Part shown: positions 9,616 through 16,817 of the stretch, in pieces
Layout of the letters: every line of letters starts with the position of its first letter
How positions within the stretch are numbered: position 1 is the stretch's first letter
NCBI GenBank assembly: GCA_036513415.1
Contig: DATBZA010000052.1
Coordinates: 1-30,210, forward strand
Length of the DNA: 30,210 nucleotides
Reading direction: 5' to 3'
Source: 40CM-4-68-19 sp036513415
GTDB taxonomy: Bacteria > Myxococcota > Myxococcia > Myxococcales > 40CM-4-68-19
The notes under the pieces: generated by a model
What the model saw: only the letters and a program-made list of their open reading frames with translations
Databases searched by the model: none
What the model was told of the DNA's origin: nothing
Translations under genes and position numbers: made by a program

Positions 9616-10791
9616 TCAGGATTCTGCGTTGCTCACGAGATACTTCATCGCTTCCTGTGTACCGCCGGCGCGGTGCGGGACTCCTGCCACGGCGAGTCCC
9701 ATTTCCACTCCGGCGAGCGTCCCCAACAGCGTCAGATCGTTCAAGTCGCCGAGGTGGCCGATGCGAAACACCCTGCCAGCGAGCTTCGCAAGGCCCGTGC
9801 CGAGGGACATGTCGAAGCGCTCCAGCACAGCGGCGCGAAAGGCGTCGGCGTCGTGGCCCTTCGGCATCATCACCGCGGTGAGGACGTTGGAGTACTCGGC
9901 CGGCTGGACGCAGAGGATCTCGAGGTCCCACGCGAGCACCGCGCGCCGGGTCGCCTCGGCGTGGCGCGCGTGCCGGGCAAGGACGTTCTGAAGCCCTTCC
10001 TCGCGCAGCATGGCGAGTGCCTCGCGCAATCCATAGAGAAGGTTCGTCGCGGGCGTGTAGGGGAAGAAGCCGCTCGCGTTGTTCTTCAGCATGTCCTCCC
10101 AGTCCCAGTACGAGCGCGGCATGCCGCCCTGCTTCGCCGCTGCGAGCGCCTTGTCGCTGACGGCATTGAAGCCCAGCCCCGGCGGAAGCATGAGACCTTT
10201 CTGGGAGCAGCACACGGTGATGTCGACGCCCCACTCGGCGTGGCAGTAGTCCATCGAGGCGAGCGACGAGATGGTGTCGACCATCAACATTGCGCCGTGG
10301 CGCGCGCGATCGATGGCCTGGCGGATGAGCGGGATGCGGCTCGCCACGCCGGTCGAGGTCTCGTTGTGGACGACCATCACGGCCTTCACCGCGCCCAGGC
10401 GATCCTCGCGCAGCTTCGTTTCGACCACGCCGGGATCGACGCCGCGCCGCCAGTCACCTGGGACGAAATCGACGGACAAGCCGAAGCGCTCGGCCATCTT
10501 CTTCCACAGCGTGGCGAAGTGACCCGTCTCGAACATGAGCACCTTGTCGCCCGGCTCGAGCGTGTTGACGATGGCCGCCTCCCACGCTCCGGTGCCGGAA
10601 GAGGGGAAGACGATCACCGGCCCCTTCGTGCCGAAGACAGGCCCGAGACCCTCGGCGATCTCCGCCACCAGGCGCGCGAACTGCGGGCTGCGGTGATCGA
10701 TCGTCGGCCGATCCATCGCCCGCAGGATTCGATCGGGGACATTGGTAGGTCCGGGGATCTGGAGGAAGTGACGTCCGCTCTTGGGTTGCAT
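9616..10791 (-). CDS. Serine--glyoxylate / alanine--glyoxylate aminotransferase family protein
   Basis: A PLP enzyme of fold type I, probably cytoplasmic. The sequence follows Methylobacterium serine--glyoxylate aminotransferase closely: FLQIPGPTNVPDR at the N-terminus, FPSSGTGAWEAA, VMVVHNETSTGV, the PLP lysine in SQKGLMLPPGLGF (codon 10198-10200), SYWDWEDMLKNNASGFFPYTP and VFRIGHLGDLNDLTLLG. It would transfer an amino group from serine or alanine to glyoxylate, giving glycine. The frame is open to ATG 10839, with a further ATG at 10821; none of the three has a good ribosome site. I chose 10791 because it matches the family's N-terminal length and leaves the palindrome and candidate -10 box outside the gene. 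It is the first gene of the operon, divergent from gntR. Related ureidoglycine--glyoxylate enzymes are an alternative. Confidence 0.9.
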   Translation of the reverse strand: MQPKSGRHFLQIPGPTNVPDRILRAMDRPTIDHRSPQFARLVAEIAEGLGPVFGTKGPVIVFPSSGTGAWEAAIVNTLEPGDKVLMFETGHFATLWKKMAERFGLSVDFVPGDWRRGVDPGVVETKLREDRLGAVKAVMVVHNETSTGVASRIPLIRQAIDRARHGAMLMVDTISSLASMDYCHAEWGVDITVCCSQKGLMLPPGLGFNAVSDKALAAAKQGGMPRSYWDWEDMLKNNASGFFPYTPATNLLYGLREALAMLREEGLQNVLARHARHAEATRRAVLAWDLEILCVQPAEYSNVLTAVMMPKGHDADAFRAAVLERFDMSLGTGLAKLAGRVFRIGHLGDLNDLTLLGTLAGVEMGLAVAGVPHRAGGTQEAMKYLVSNAES

Positions 10792-10816
10792 GGGCGCTTG
10801 GGAGGGTTCGACTGGC

Positions 10817-10838
10817 TGCATACTGAATTCAGCATACA
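10817..10838. promoter_or_regulatory. Candidate GntR operator palindrome
   Basis: An imperfect 22-bp palindrome centred on GAATTC (10825-10830), with arms TGCATACT and AGCATACA; 18 of 22 positions are symmetric. The perfectly symmetric core is CTGAATTCAG. Related TGAATT copies occur at 10878-10883 and 10891-10896. It overlaps the candidate -10 of the aminotransferase promoter, as expected for a repressor site. Binding by the neighbouring FCD-GntR protein is inferred. Confidence 0.5.
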
Positions 10839-10854
10839 TTCAGCCCCATTTCAA
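10826..10854 (-). promoter_or_regulatory. Candidate sigma-70 promoter of the aminotransferase operon
   Basis: On the minus strand, TTGAAA (10854-10849) and TGAATT (10831-10826) are 17 bp apart. This would place transcription start near 10819 and leave a leader of roughly 28 nt to ATG 10791. The -10 match is only 3 of 6. Confidence 0.3.
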
Positions 10855-10896
10855 GACACAGCGCGGCATCGGTCATCTGAATTTGCTTTTTGAATT

Positions 10897-10902
10897 TAGA
10901 AT
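10897..10902 (+). promoter_or_regulatory. Candidate -10 box for gntR
   Basis: TAGAAT matches the TATAAT consensus at 5 of 6 positions within the only AT-rich stretch of this intergenic region, about 45 nt before the gntR start. No good -35 is seen at the expected spacing. A TGAATT copy (10891-10896) directly abuts it, so autoregulation is possible. Confidence 0.35.
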
Positions 10903-10947
10903 CGGAATGTTACATTGGCTCGGCACGCACGGAAGGGGGCGGAAGCG

Positions 10948-11643
10948 ATGATGAAGATCGTGAAGGCGTCGCTCCACCACGAAGCGGTGGCGCGCATCCG
11001 CGACATGATCATCGAAGGCCGACTCGAGCCGGGCAGCAAAGTGTCTGAGAAGGATCTCTGCGAAGTGTTCGGCATCTCGCGCACTCCGCTGCGGGAGGCG
11101 CTCAAGGTGCTGGCCACCGAAGGCCTCATCGTCCTGTTCCCCAACCGCGGAGCGCGCGTCGCCCAGCTGACCGGAAAAGACATGGCCGATGTCTTTCAGT
11201 TGATGGGAGCGCTGGAGGGACTCGCAGGCGAGTTGGCCTGCGCCAAGATCGCCGACGAAGCGGTCAACGAGATCCGGGCGCGCCACCACGAAATGCTGGC
11301 GCACTACACGCGCGGCGATCGCACCGCATATTTCGCTGCGAACCAGGCCATCCACGAAGCGATCATCGCCGCAGCCGACAACAGCGTGCTCACGGTGATG
11401 TATGAGAGCTTGCGCGGGCGGATTCGGCCGGCGCGATTCATGGCCAACGTCACGCGCGAGAGATGGGACCAGGCGGTGCGCGAGCACGGCGAGATCCTCG
11501 AGGCGCTCTCGCGCCGCGACGGTGTTCGCTTGCGGGGCCTCTTGCAGGAGCATCTTCGCCACAAGTACCAGGCCCTCATCGCCTCGTCGGAGAAGAACGC
11601 GCGACCCGGCGGTGAGCAGCCCGCTGCGGCACTGCCGCGCTGA
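10948..11643 (+). CDS. GntR-family transcriptional regulator, FCD-type
   Basis: A 231-residue DNA-binding regulator. Residues about 6-70 form the GntR winged helix (AVARIRDMIIEGRLEPGSKV, then EVFGISRTPLREALKVLATEGL and NRGARVAQL), followed by an all-helical FCD ligand domain with the typical FAANQAIHEAI, an asparagine after the AAAD segment, and the later histidines in REHGEILEAL and LQEHLRHKY that usually help bind metal or an organic acid. FCD regulators often respond to carboxylic acids. ATG 10948 is chosen because GGAAGGGGG lies just upstream; the frame extends to TTG 10915. It is divergent from the aminotransferase-MFS-oxidase operon, so it is probably that operon's local repressor. Confidence 0.93.
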   Translation: MMKIVKASLHHEAVARIRDMIIEGRLEPGSKVSEKDLCEVFGISRTPLREALKVLATEGLIVLFPNRGARVAQLTGKDMADVFQLMGALEGLAGELACAKIADEAVNEIRARHHEMLAHYTRGDRTAYFAANQAIHEAIIAAADNSVLTVMYESLRGRIRPARFMANVTRERWDQAVREHGEILEALSRRDGVRLRGLLQEHLRHKYQALIASSEKNARPGGEQPAAALPR

Positions 11644-11742
11644 TGGAGGTGTCCGTGCTGTACCGCCCTCCCGAGAAGGCGTCGAACAGCGTCGCGGAAC
11701 TCGACCACGAGCTGCGCGCCGGTGGTCGCTGCCATCGCGTCG

Positions 11743-13014
11743 TTATTGCGCAACGAGCTTGCCCACCGCAATCGCGTTGGCGGCCCGTCCCGAAGCAGCC
11801 TGGATGCTTGCCTTGTACGCCGGCGAGGGAGCCGCCCCGTCGAAGACGGTGCCGCGCCCGCCGGCCGGCAGAAGCGCAAGCCTGAAGCTGGCCAGCTCGG
11901 CGCCAGGGTTCAGCGTCAGGTCCGGCGCCGGCGCCGTCCCCGATCCCTTGAGCGCGATTCCGACGACCAGGACGTCCTGCAGCAGCCCGCTTCCCATCGT
12001 CGCCTGCGCGACCGCCCCCGGCAGCCCAGCGGCGAAGCTCGCGGGTACGAAGCTCACCTTCGTCGCGTCGAGCGGAAGGTCCAGCGCGGCGCCACGAAGC
12101 TGCACGCTCGCCGTGGCCTTAATCCGCAGCGTCACCGCGGCGCAGGAACCGCTACAGTCGTCGGCAACGAGCTGCAACGCGGCGCCCGGAGGGGCGCTGT
12201 AGACCAGACCCGTCGCGAGGTATGGGCTCACGGTCACCCTCACCGTGGGAGGATTCGGGAGTATGCCGCCGGGACCTGCCGCGTGGAGCGCGTAGGTGGT
12301 CGTCGCCGTCGGGCGGACGACGAGCGAGCGCCTGGCGCCCATGCTGAACGTCGACGTCCCGTCGGTGACGGAGTAGCTGACGGCGTCTCCGCTCCAGCTC
12401 AACGTCGCGGCGTCGCCCTGCATGATGGAGGAGGGAGTCGCCATGAAGTCGCTGACGGTCGGTGGCACAGTGACCCGCGCCGTGATCTTCGCAGTCCGCG
12501 ACTCCGGCATGCGGCCTGGCTTGTTGTACGCGGTGAGCGTGTAGACGGTCCTCGTCAACGGCCGTACAACCACGAAGCCGTTCGGTTCCACTTCTGAGAC
12601 CTGGCCCGTCGCGCCGTCCGTGAGAGTGGCGCGCTCCGCGCTGCTGGTGAGCCAGGAAAGCGTGACGGCCGCGCCGGGAGCGACCTGGCCCGGGGAGGCA
12701 TCGGCTGACTGGATGAGGAATGGCGCCCGGACGGTGATCGGGAGATGGCGCGAAGCCTCCACGCCATCCGAATTGAAGGCGCGAAGCGTGAACGTGCCCG
12801 AGTCGAGCGGGACGACGGTGACCGGGCTCTCATGGACGATGCCGGGAATCGGATCGATGCGCACGCCGCCCGTCGCGCCCCGGACGGAGTACGAGAACTG
12901 CACAGGCGCCAGGGAGTCAGGGTTCGGCTCGTCCACGGTGAAGCTGTCGATCACGGGGCGAGGCGCGCAGGAGAACGTCGCCACGGCCAGCGAAATGAGC
13001 AGCGCCCTTCTCAT
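11743..13014 (-). CDS. Probable lipoprotein with Ig-like repeats and a possible cohesin-like C-terminal domain
   Basis: A 423-residue exported protein. The N-terminus is a signal with a cysteine at residue 16 (TFSC); this lipobox is imperfect because threonine sits at -3. Three Ig-like repeats of about 75-80 residues follow (about 20-95, 96-180 and 181-262), marked by repeated ATLSW-like strands and RPLTRTVYTLTAYN / RPTATTTYALHAAG endings. The last 150 residues differ: a CSGSC pair, then alternating beta strands (VTLRIKATASVQLRG, ALDLPLDATKVSF, LVVGIAL, AELASFRLAL, GTVFDG) in an order resembling cohesin-type carbohydrate-scaffold domains. Its ATG overlaps the stop of the upstream Asp-box protein gene by the four bases ATGA, so the two are translationally coupled. 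No enzyme motif is seen; a surface-scaffold role is inferred. Confidence 0.85.
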   Translation of the reverse strand: MRRALLISLAVATFSCAPRPVIDSFTVDEPNPDSLAPVQFSYSVRGATGGVRIDPIPGIVHESPVTVVPLDSGTFTLRAFNSDGVEASRHLPITVRAPFLIQSADASPGQVAPGAAVTLSWLTSSAERATLTDGATGQVSEVEPNGFVVVRPLTRTVYTLTAYNKPGRMPESRTAKITARVTVPPTVSDFMATPSSIMQGDAATLSWSGDAVSYSVTDGTSTFSMGARRSLVVRPTATTTYALHAAGPGGILPNPPTVRVTVSPYLATGLVYSAPPGAALQLVADDCSGSCAAVTLRIKATASVQLRGAALDLPLDATKVSFVPASFAAGLPGAVAQATMGSGLLQDVLVVGIALKGSGTAPAPDLTLNPGAELASFRLALLPAGGRGTVFDGAAPSPAYKASIQAASGRAANAIAVGKLVAQ

Positions 13015-15779
13015 GGCCGGCCCCCGAACTTGGCCAGGAGAGCGGCCAGGTCGGCCTGATCGATGCCGTTGCTGGTGCCGATCAAATCTGCCTGCCAGCG
13101 ATAGACCGGGCTCGACTGCGTCGCGCCGAAGCCGTCGGCCAGGTCGATCAGGTCCTCGCCGTCGATGCGGCTGTCGAAGTTGGTATCGCCGAGACCGCGG
13201 ACGCCGGCGGCGGAGCCGGCGGCAGTGGTGTCGATCTGCCAGAACCCGCGGCCGTAGGTCGCGACTGTGAGGCGCTGGCTCGCAGGAGCGATGCAGAGAT
13301 CGCGCACCTCGACGAGGGGCAGCGTCTCCGCGCCGAACCGCGACCAGGTCGCGCCGGAATTCGTCGACCGGTACAGCCCGACGTCCATCCCGACGTAGAG
13401 CGTGGCCGGATCGTTCGGGTCCACCTTGATCACGGCCGCGCCCACGTTAGGCAGTCCGCCGCTGGCGACGTCCTGCGCGCCCACCGACTCCCAGGTGAGT
13501 CCGCCGTTGTGGGTGCGGAACACGTGCCCGAAGTCGGGCGGGTAAGGATAGAAGTTGTTCTGCGCATCGATCAGGACGGTGGCGAGGCTGGTGACGTAAT
13601 AGGTCTTCCCCGAATCGTCGGTCGGGTCGAACTCGATGCTGGAGAACAGGTAGGTTCCGCCGGTCGCTCCGGCCGGCCGCGGCTGCAGGCCCACGAGCCA
13701 GTTCGCGCCGCCGTCGGTTGTCATGTACGTGTACCGGTTGGAGACCGCAGCCCAGGCCCCGGCCCGCCGTGGGTGCGTGGCGAGGTTGCGCAACCCGATG
13801 ACTGTGCCCTCCACGGTGGTGAATCCCACCGTGCTCCGGTTTGAGTCTTGCCAGTGCAGCGTGCCGGAGACATTCCTCCAGGCCAATTCGCCTTTCTGCC
13901 AGCGGTAGAAGCCCGCGGGCCTGACACTGAAAGTGACGAACGCGTCTCCCGGTGTCGCGTCCCGCCCGATGCGGACGAAGAACGGAAGCGGCGCAAGGCC
14001 CGTCGTGAAGCGCTGGAATGTCTGCCCGCCGTCCGTACTCCTGTACAAGAACCCCGGAGCCGAGGCGAGAAACACGTCGGGCACGTCCGTCTGCAGCGTG
14101 GGATCGACATGCGTCAACGTGCTCACGGCGACGCCGATGCCGTCTCCGCCAAGCACCTGGTTGAAAGTGGTGGTGTCGCGCACGCGGAGCCGGGTCCCGT
14201 TGTCCTGCAGGCCTCCCGCGATGAACGTCTGCGCGCTCGCGGGCCAGGATTCGGGGGCACACGCGACGGTGTAGACGAGGTGCGTGACCAGGCCCTCGTT
14301 GGCCGCGCTGGTGAAGGTGACATCCTTCGCGGCGGCCGAGAGCGCATTCTCGGAGACGAAGAGGCCGCCGTCCGACCCGGCGTAGAACGTCCCGTCGGCG
14401 CCGACGGCGAAGGCGTGGATGTCGGCGTGCACGTATGGACGGTCGATGTCGTAGTTCTCGGAGTTGTGCGGCAACCAGTCGGAGAGCACGGACCAGCTGC
14501 GGCCGGCGTCCAGCGAGCGGACCATCGCGAGCTGGCCCCCGATGAAGACGGTGTCCGGATTCGCCGGGTCGACGAGCAGCGCCTGGTTGTACCAGGCCTG
14601 GCCAGCAAGGACGTCGAGTGACGACTGGTCCGGGTTCGGATTGATCGGGCGGTGATAGCCGTCGACCTGCAACGACTGGAAGCTCAATCCCGCGTCGTCG
14701 GTGCGGAACAGGTCGAACTGGCCCCTGCCGTCGCTCCGGGCGGTAAGCAGGTAGATCCGGGTGCTGACGGGATCATCCAGGGTGCTCGGCGCCGTGGCCA
14801 GTGTGGCGCGTCCGGCATGCTGGGCGGTGCTCTCGCCACCCGGTATCGCGGCTATGGCGTAGGTCCAGGTGGCGCCATCATCGGTGGAGCGCCAGAGTGC
14901 GAGCGTGCCGCTGGCGGCGGGATCCGGTGGCGCCGCGATGTCCGCGGTCTGGCCGGCGGCGAGCCAGGTGTCGTTTCCCGCGTATGCCAGGCTCCACATG
15001 TAGAAATAGCGCGGGGCGTCCGACGCGAGCGGCAAGTGCTTCCAGGTAGCGCCGCCGTTGCTGCTGCGGAAGAGACCCGCGTCGGTCGCCGCAAGCACGA
15101 CGAGGCTGTTGCGAGGATCGACCTTGATGTCCGTCACGCTCGCGGCGGTCATCTCCCGCGTCTCCGTGCCGAGCAGGTAGGTCGCTTTGAGGCGGATCGG
15201 TGCGGACCAGGTGCCCCCTCCGTCGCTGCTGCGGGTGATGCCTGGCTGCCGCACGTCGAACGGGTCGCCGAACCCGAGGAAGAGGATGTCGGGGTTCGAG
15301 GGGTCCATCGCCAGCGTGCCGACGGAAGTGGTGCCGAGCGCATCCGTGAGCGGGTCCCATCGGACCTTCGGAGCCCGGGCGTTGTACGTCTTCCAGACGC
15401 CTCCGCCGGAAGTCGCGAGGTAGAGCACGTCGGGATCCATCGGATGCGGCAGGATCTGGCGCGTGCGCCCGGAGTCTATCTCGACGTACCTGTCGCCATT
15501 CACCGCGAAATCAGCGCGCGTCGGACCGACGTTGATGAACCCGCTGTCCGGGACCCGCGCGAGCGCACGGCTCCCCTGGCCCGCACGGTTCTGGCCAATC
15601 GCGTACCGATCGCGCTCCCTGCGTGCGGCCTCGAGAATGCGCTCCCGGCCGGCGGCATCGTCCCCGTACCATTCGCGCGTGGCGCGCAGACGCGCAGATG
15701 GGTCGTCGCCCTCGATCTCGGCGGCCTGCGCACCGGCACCGACGAGGATCGCGAGCAAGACCAGTGGGCGACCGCGCAC
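13011..15779 (-). CDS. Secreted Asp-box (BNR) beta-propeller protein with C-terminal dockerin-like segment
   Basis: About 922 residues. GTG 15779 is chosen because GGAGAG lies 5-6 nt upstream and because it opens a clean signal peptide (RGRPLVLLAILVGAGAQA); the frame runs up to 15938, but that stretch looks non-coding. The body carries at least nine Asp boxes of the S-x-D/N-x-G-x-T-W type, for example RSSDGGGTW, RSSNGGATW, RSTDGGQTF, TTDGGANW, RTHNGGLTW and RSTNSGATW. This predicts one or two large propellers as in xyloglucanase- or sortilin-like proteins, but no glycosidase catalytic residues are identified. At the C-terminus GDTNFDSRIDGEDL (D865, N867, D869, D873, D876) is a good dockerin/EF-hand calcium loop, followed by a second degenerate one (ADLIGTSNGIDQADL). 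It overlaps the next gene by 4 bp. Confidence 0.88.
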   Translation of the reverse strand: MRGRPLVLLAILVGAGAQAAEIEGDDPSARLRATREWYGDDAAGRERILEAARRERDRYAIGQNRAGQGSRALARVPDSGFINVGPTRADFAVNGDRYVEIDSGRTRQILPHPMDPDVLYLATSGGGVWKTYNARAPKVRWDPLTDALGTTSVGTLAMDPSNPDILFLGFGDPFDVRQPGITRSSDGGGTWSAPIRLKATYLLGTETREMTAASVTDIKVDPRNSLVVLAATDAGLFRSSNGGATWKHLPLASDAPRYFYMWSLAYAGNDTWLAAGQTADIAAPPDPAASGTLALWRSTDDGATWTYAIAAIPGGESTAQHAGRATLATAPSTLDDPVSTRIYLLTARSDGRGQFDLFRTDDAGLSFQSLQVDGYHRPINPNPDQSSLDVLAGQAWYNQALLVDPANPDTVFIGGQLAMVRSLDAGRSWSVLSDWLPHNSENYDIDRPYVHADIHAFAVGADGTFYAGSDGGLFVSENALSAAAKDVTFTSAANEGLVTHLVYTVACAPESWPASAQTFIAGGLQDNGTRLRVRDTTTFNQVLGGDGIGVAVSTLTHVDPTLQTDVPDVFLASAPGFLYRSTDGGQTFQRFTTGLAPLPFFVRIGRDATPGDAFVTFSVRPAGFYRWQKGELAWRNVSGTLHWQDSNRSTVGFTTVEGTVIGLRNLATHPRRAGAWAAVSNRYTYMTTDGGANWLVGLQPRPAGATGGTYLFSSIEFDPTDDSGKTYYVTSLATVLIDAQNNFYPYPPDFGHVFRTHNGGLTWESVGAQDVASGGLPNVGAAVIKVDPNDPATLYVGMDVGLYRSTNSGATWSRFGAETLPLVEVRDLCIAPASQRLTVATYGRGFWQIDTTAAGSAAGVRGLGDTNFDSRIDGEDLIDLADGFGATQSSPVYRWQADLIGTSNGIDQADLAALLAKFGGRP

Positions 15780-15800
15780 GGGTTCTCTCCACGGATCGGC

Positions 15801-15829
15801 ACCGTAGCACCCCGCGCGCTCGCCCCCAA
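15801..15829 (-). promoter_or_regulatory. Candidate promoter of the Asp-box protein operon
   Basis: On the minus strand, TTGGGG (15829-15824) and TACGGT (15806-15801) are exactly 17 bp apart, each matching 3 of 6 consensus bases. They lie just ahead of GGAGAG and GTG 15779. This supports the chosen start but is weak alone. Confidence 0.3.
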
Positions 15830-15975
15830 GGCCCGTCGGCGGGCGGCGATCTGAAGCGGTCAGGCTGCCGGGCGGCGAGACCGGGAGAGGTGCGCTGGCC
15901 AGGCGGCGAGCGCCGGAAATTCCCCCTTGCGGATGCATGGCGCCGAAGATCTCCGCCAGCCGCGCACGGATGCCG

Positions 15976-16815
15976 TCAGCGCTCCACGCCCGCCAGCCGG
16001 CGGAAGTGCGCCTGCCACCAGCGCGGCTTGACCCGCAAGCGCCTGCGGATGGGGTGCTCGCGCACGTACGCGATGGCCTCGTCCACGTCCATGGCGCGGA
16101 TCAGGATGGTCGCGAGCTGCTCATGCACGCTCGCGTTGTAGCCAGGCTTGTTCCCCCAGTAGTGATCGATCCACGGCCGGGCCTCGCGAAGACGCCCGCT
16201 CACTTGCAGCGCCACGCTCTGGGAGAGCTGCTCGACGAGCCGGTTGTCCACCCCCGTCGCGGTCATCGCGTCGCAGAGCCTCAGCGCATCCTCGACGAGG
16301 TGCAGGTTCTGCACCCCGAGCGCAACGACCCCGGAGTTCCACATCTCCGTACGTTCGTCGATGCGAATTCCAGCAAAAGTCTGCCCGCGCACCTGGCTCC
16401 AGAGATCCCGGTGGGCGCCGGAACGCCTGTGCAAGGGGGATTCGTTCGCGTCGAGAAAGACGTCGCCGTCCCGCAACGCCGCGATGAGTTCGTCGAGCGG
16501 CTCTCGAACGAGAGTGTCGACGTCGAGGTAGAGGAAATTCGCTCGGGGCTGCCGCCGGGCACTCTCCACCATCGCTTGCAGGACTACCCGCCAGATGAAC
16601 ATCTGCGGGCCGGCCCAGGCGCGGATCTGGTCCGGTGTGAGGACGACCCGCTCGATCCGATCGCCGAACCAGCGGTACCACTCCGGGCGATCGGTGGTCA
16701 CCACCACTTCGCACGGCGGCGGAATCCGCGCCAGCGCCGTGAGGATGGCGAGATGCGCCTGGGCATACCACTCGTCGCGGTCCCCGAAGCTCACGATCGA
16801 GAGGCGGGTGAGCAC
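15976..16815 (-). CDS. Putative GT-A-fold glycosyltransferase
   Basis: A 279-residue protein. The frame is open to 17277, but everything upstream of GTG 16815 overlaps the aminotransferase gene antiparallel to nothing useful and reads as noise; GTG 16815 starts two bases after that gene's TGA stop and has GGAAG about 9 nt upstream, so the two are probably coupled. Seen: an N-terminal LSIVSFGDRDEWY strand, EVVVTTDRPEWY, a DxD-like metal/nucleotide-sugar motif in FLYLDVDTLV (residues 98-100), a DANESPLH segment, MWNSGVVALG and HYWGNKPGYN. These match nucleotide-sugar transferases in general layout, but I cannot name the donor, acceptor or CAZy family. No signal peptide or membrane segment, so a cytoplasmic role in glycan assembly is likely. 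It follows a WecE-like sugar aminotransferase. Confidence 0.75.
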   Translation of the reverse strand: MLTRLSIVSFGDRDEWYAQAHLAILTALARIPPPCEVVVTTDRPEWYRWFGDRIERVVLTPDQIRAWAGPQMFIWRVVLQAMVESARRQPRANFLYLDVDTLVREPLDELIAALRDGDVFLDANESPLHRRSGAHRDLWSQVRGQTFAGIRIDERTEMWNSGVVALGVQNLHLVEDALRLCDAMTATGVDNRLVEQLSQSVALQVSGRLREARPWIDHYWGNKPGYNASVHEQLATILIRAMDVDEAIAYVREHPIRRRLRVKPRWWQAHFRRLAGVER

Positions 16816-16817
16816 GC

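Noticed and set aside
8059..10893. A 944-codon open frame on the + strand, antisense to the MFS and aminotransferase genes
   Set aside because: Its translation is rich in Arg, Ala, Glu, Asp and His with no recognisable domain, and it covers two clear genes on the other strand. Long antisense frames are expected at this GC content.
15780..15938. N-terminal extension of the Asp-box protein up to ATG 15938
   Set aside because: It would put about 50 non-hydrophobic residues before the signal peptide, while GTG 15779 has GGAGAG at good spacing and a promoter-like pair just upstream.
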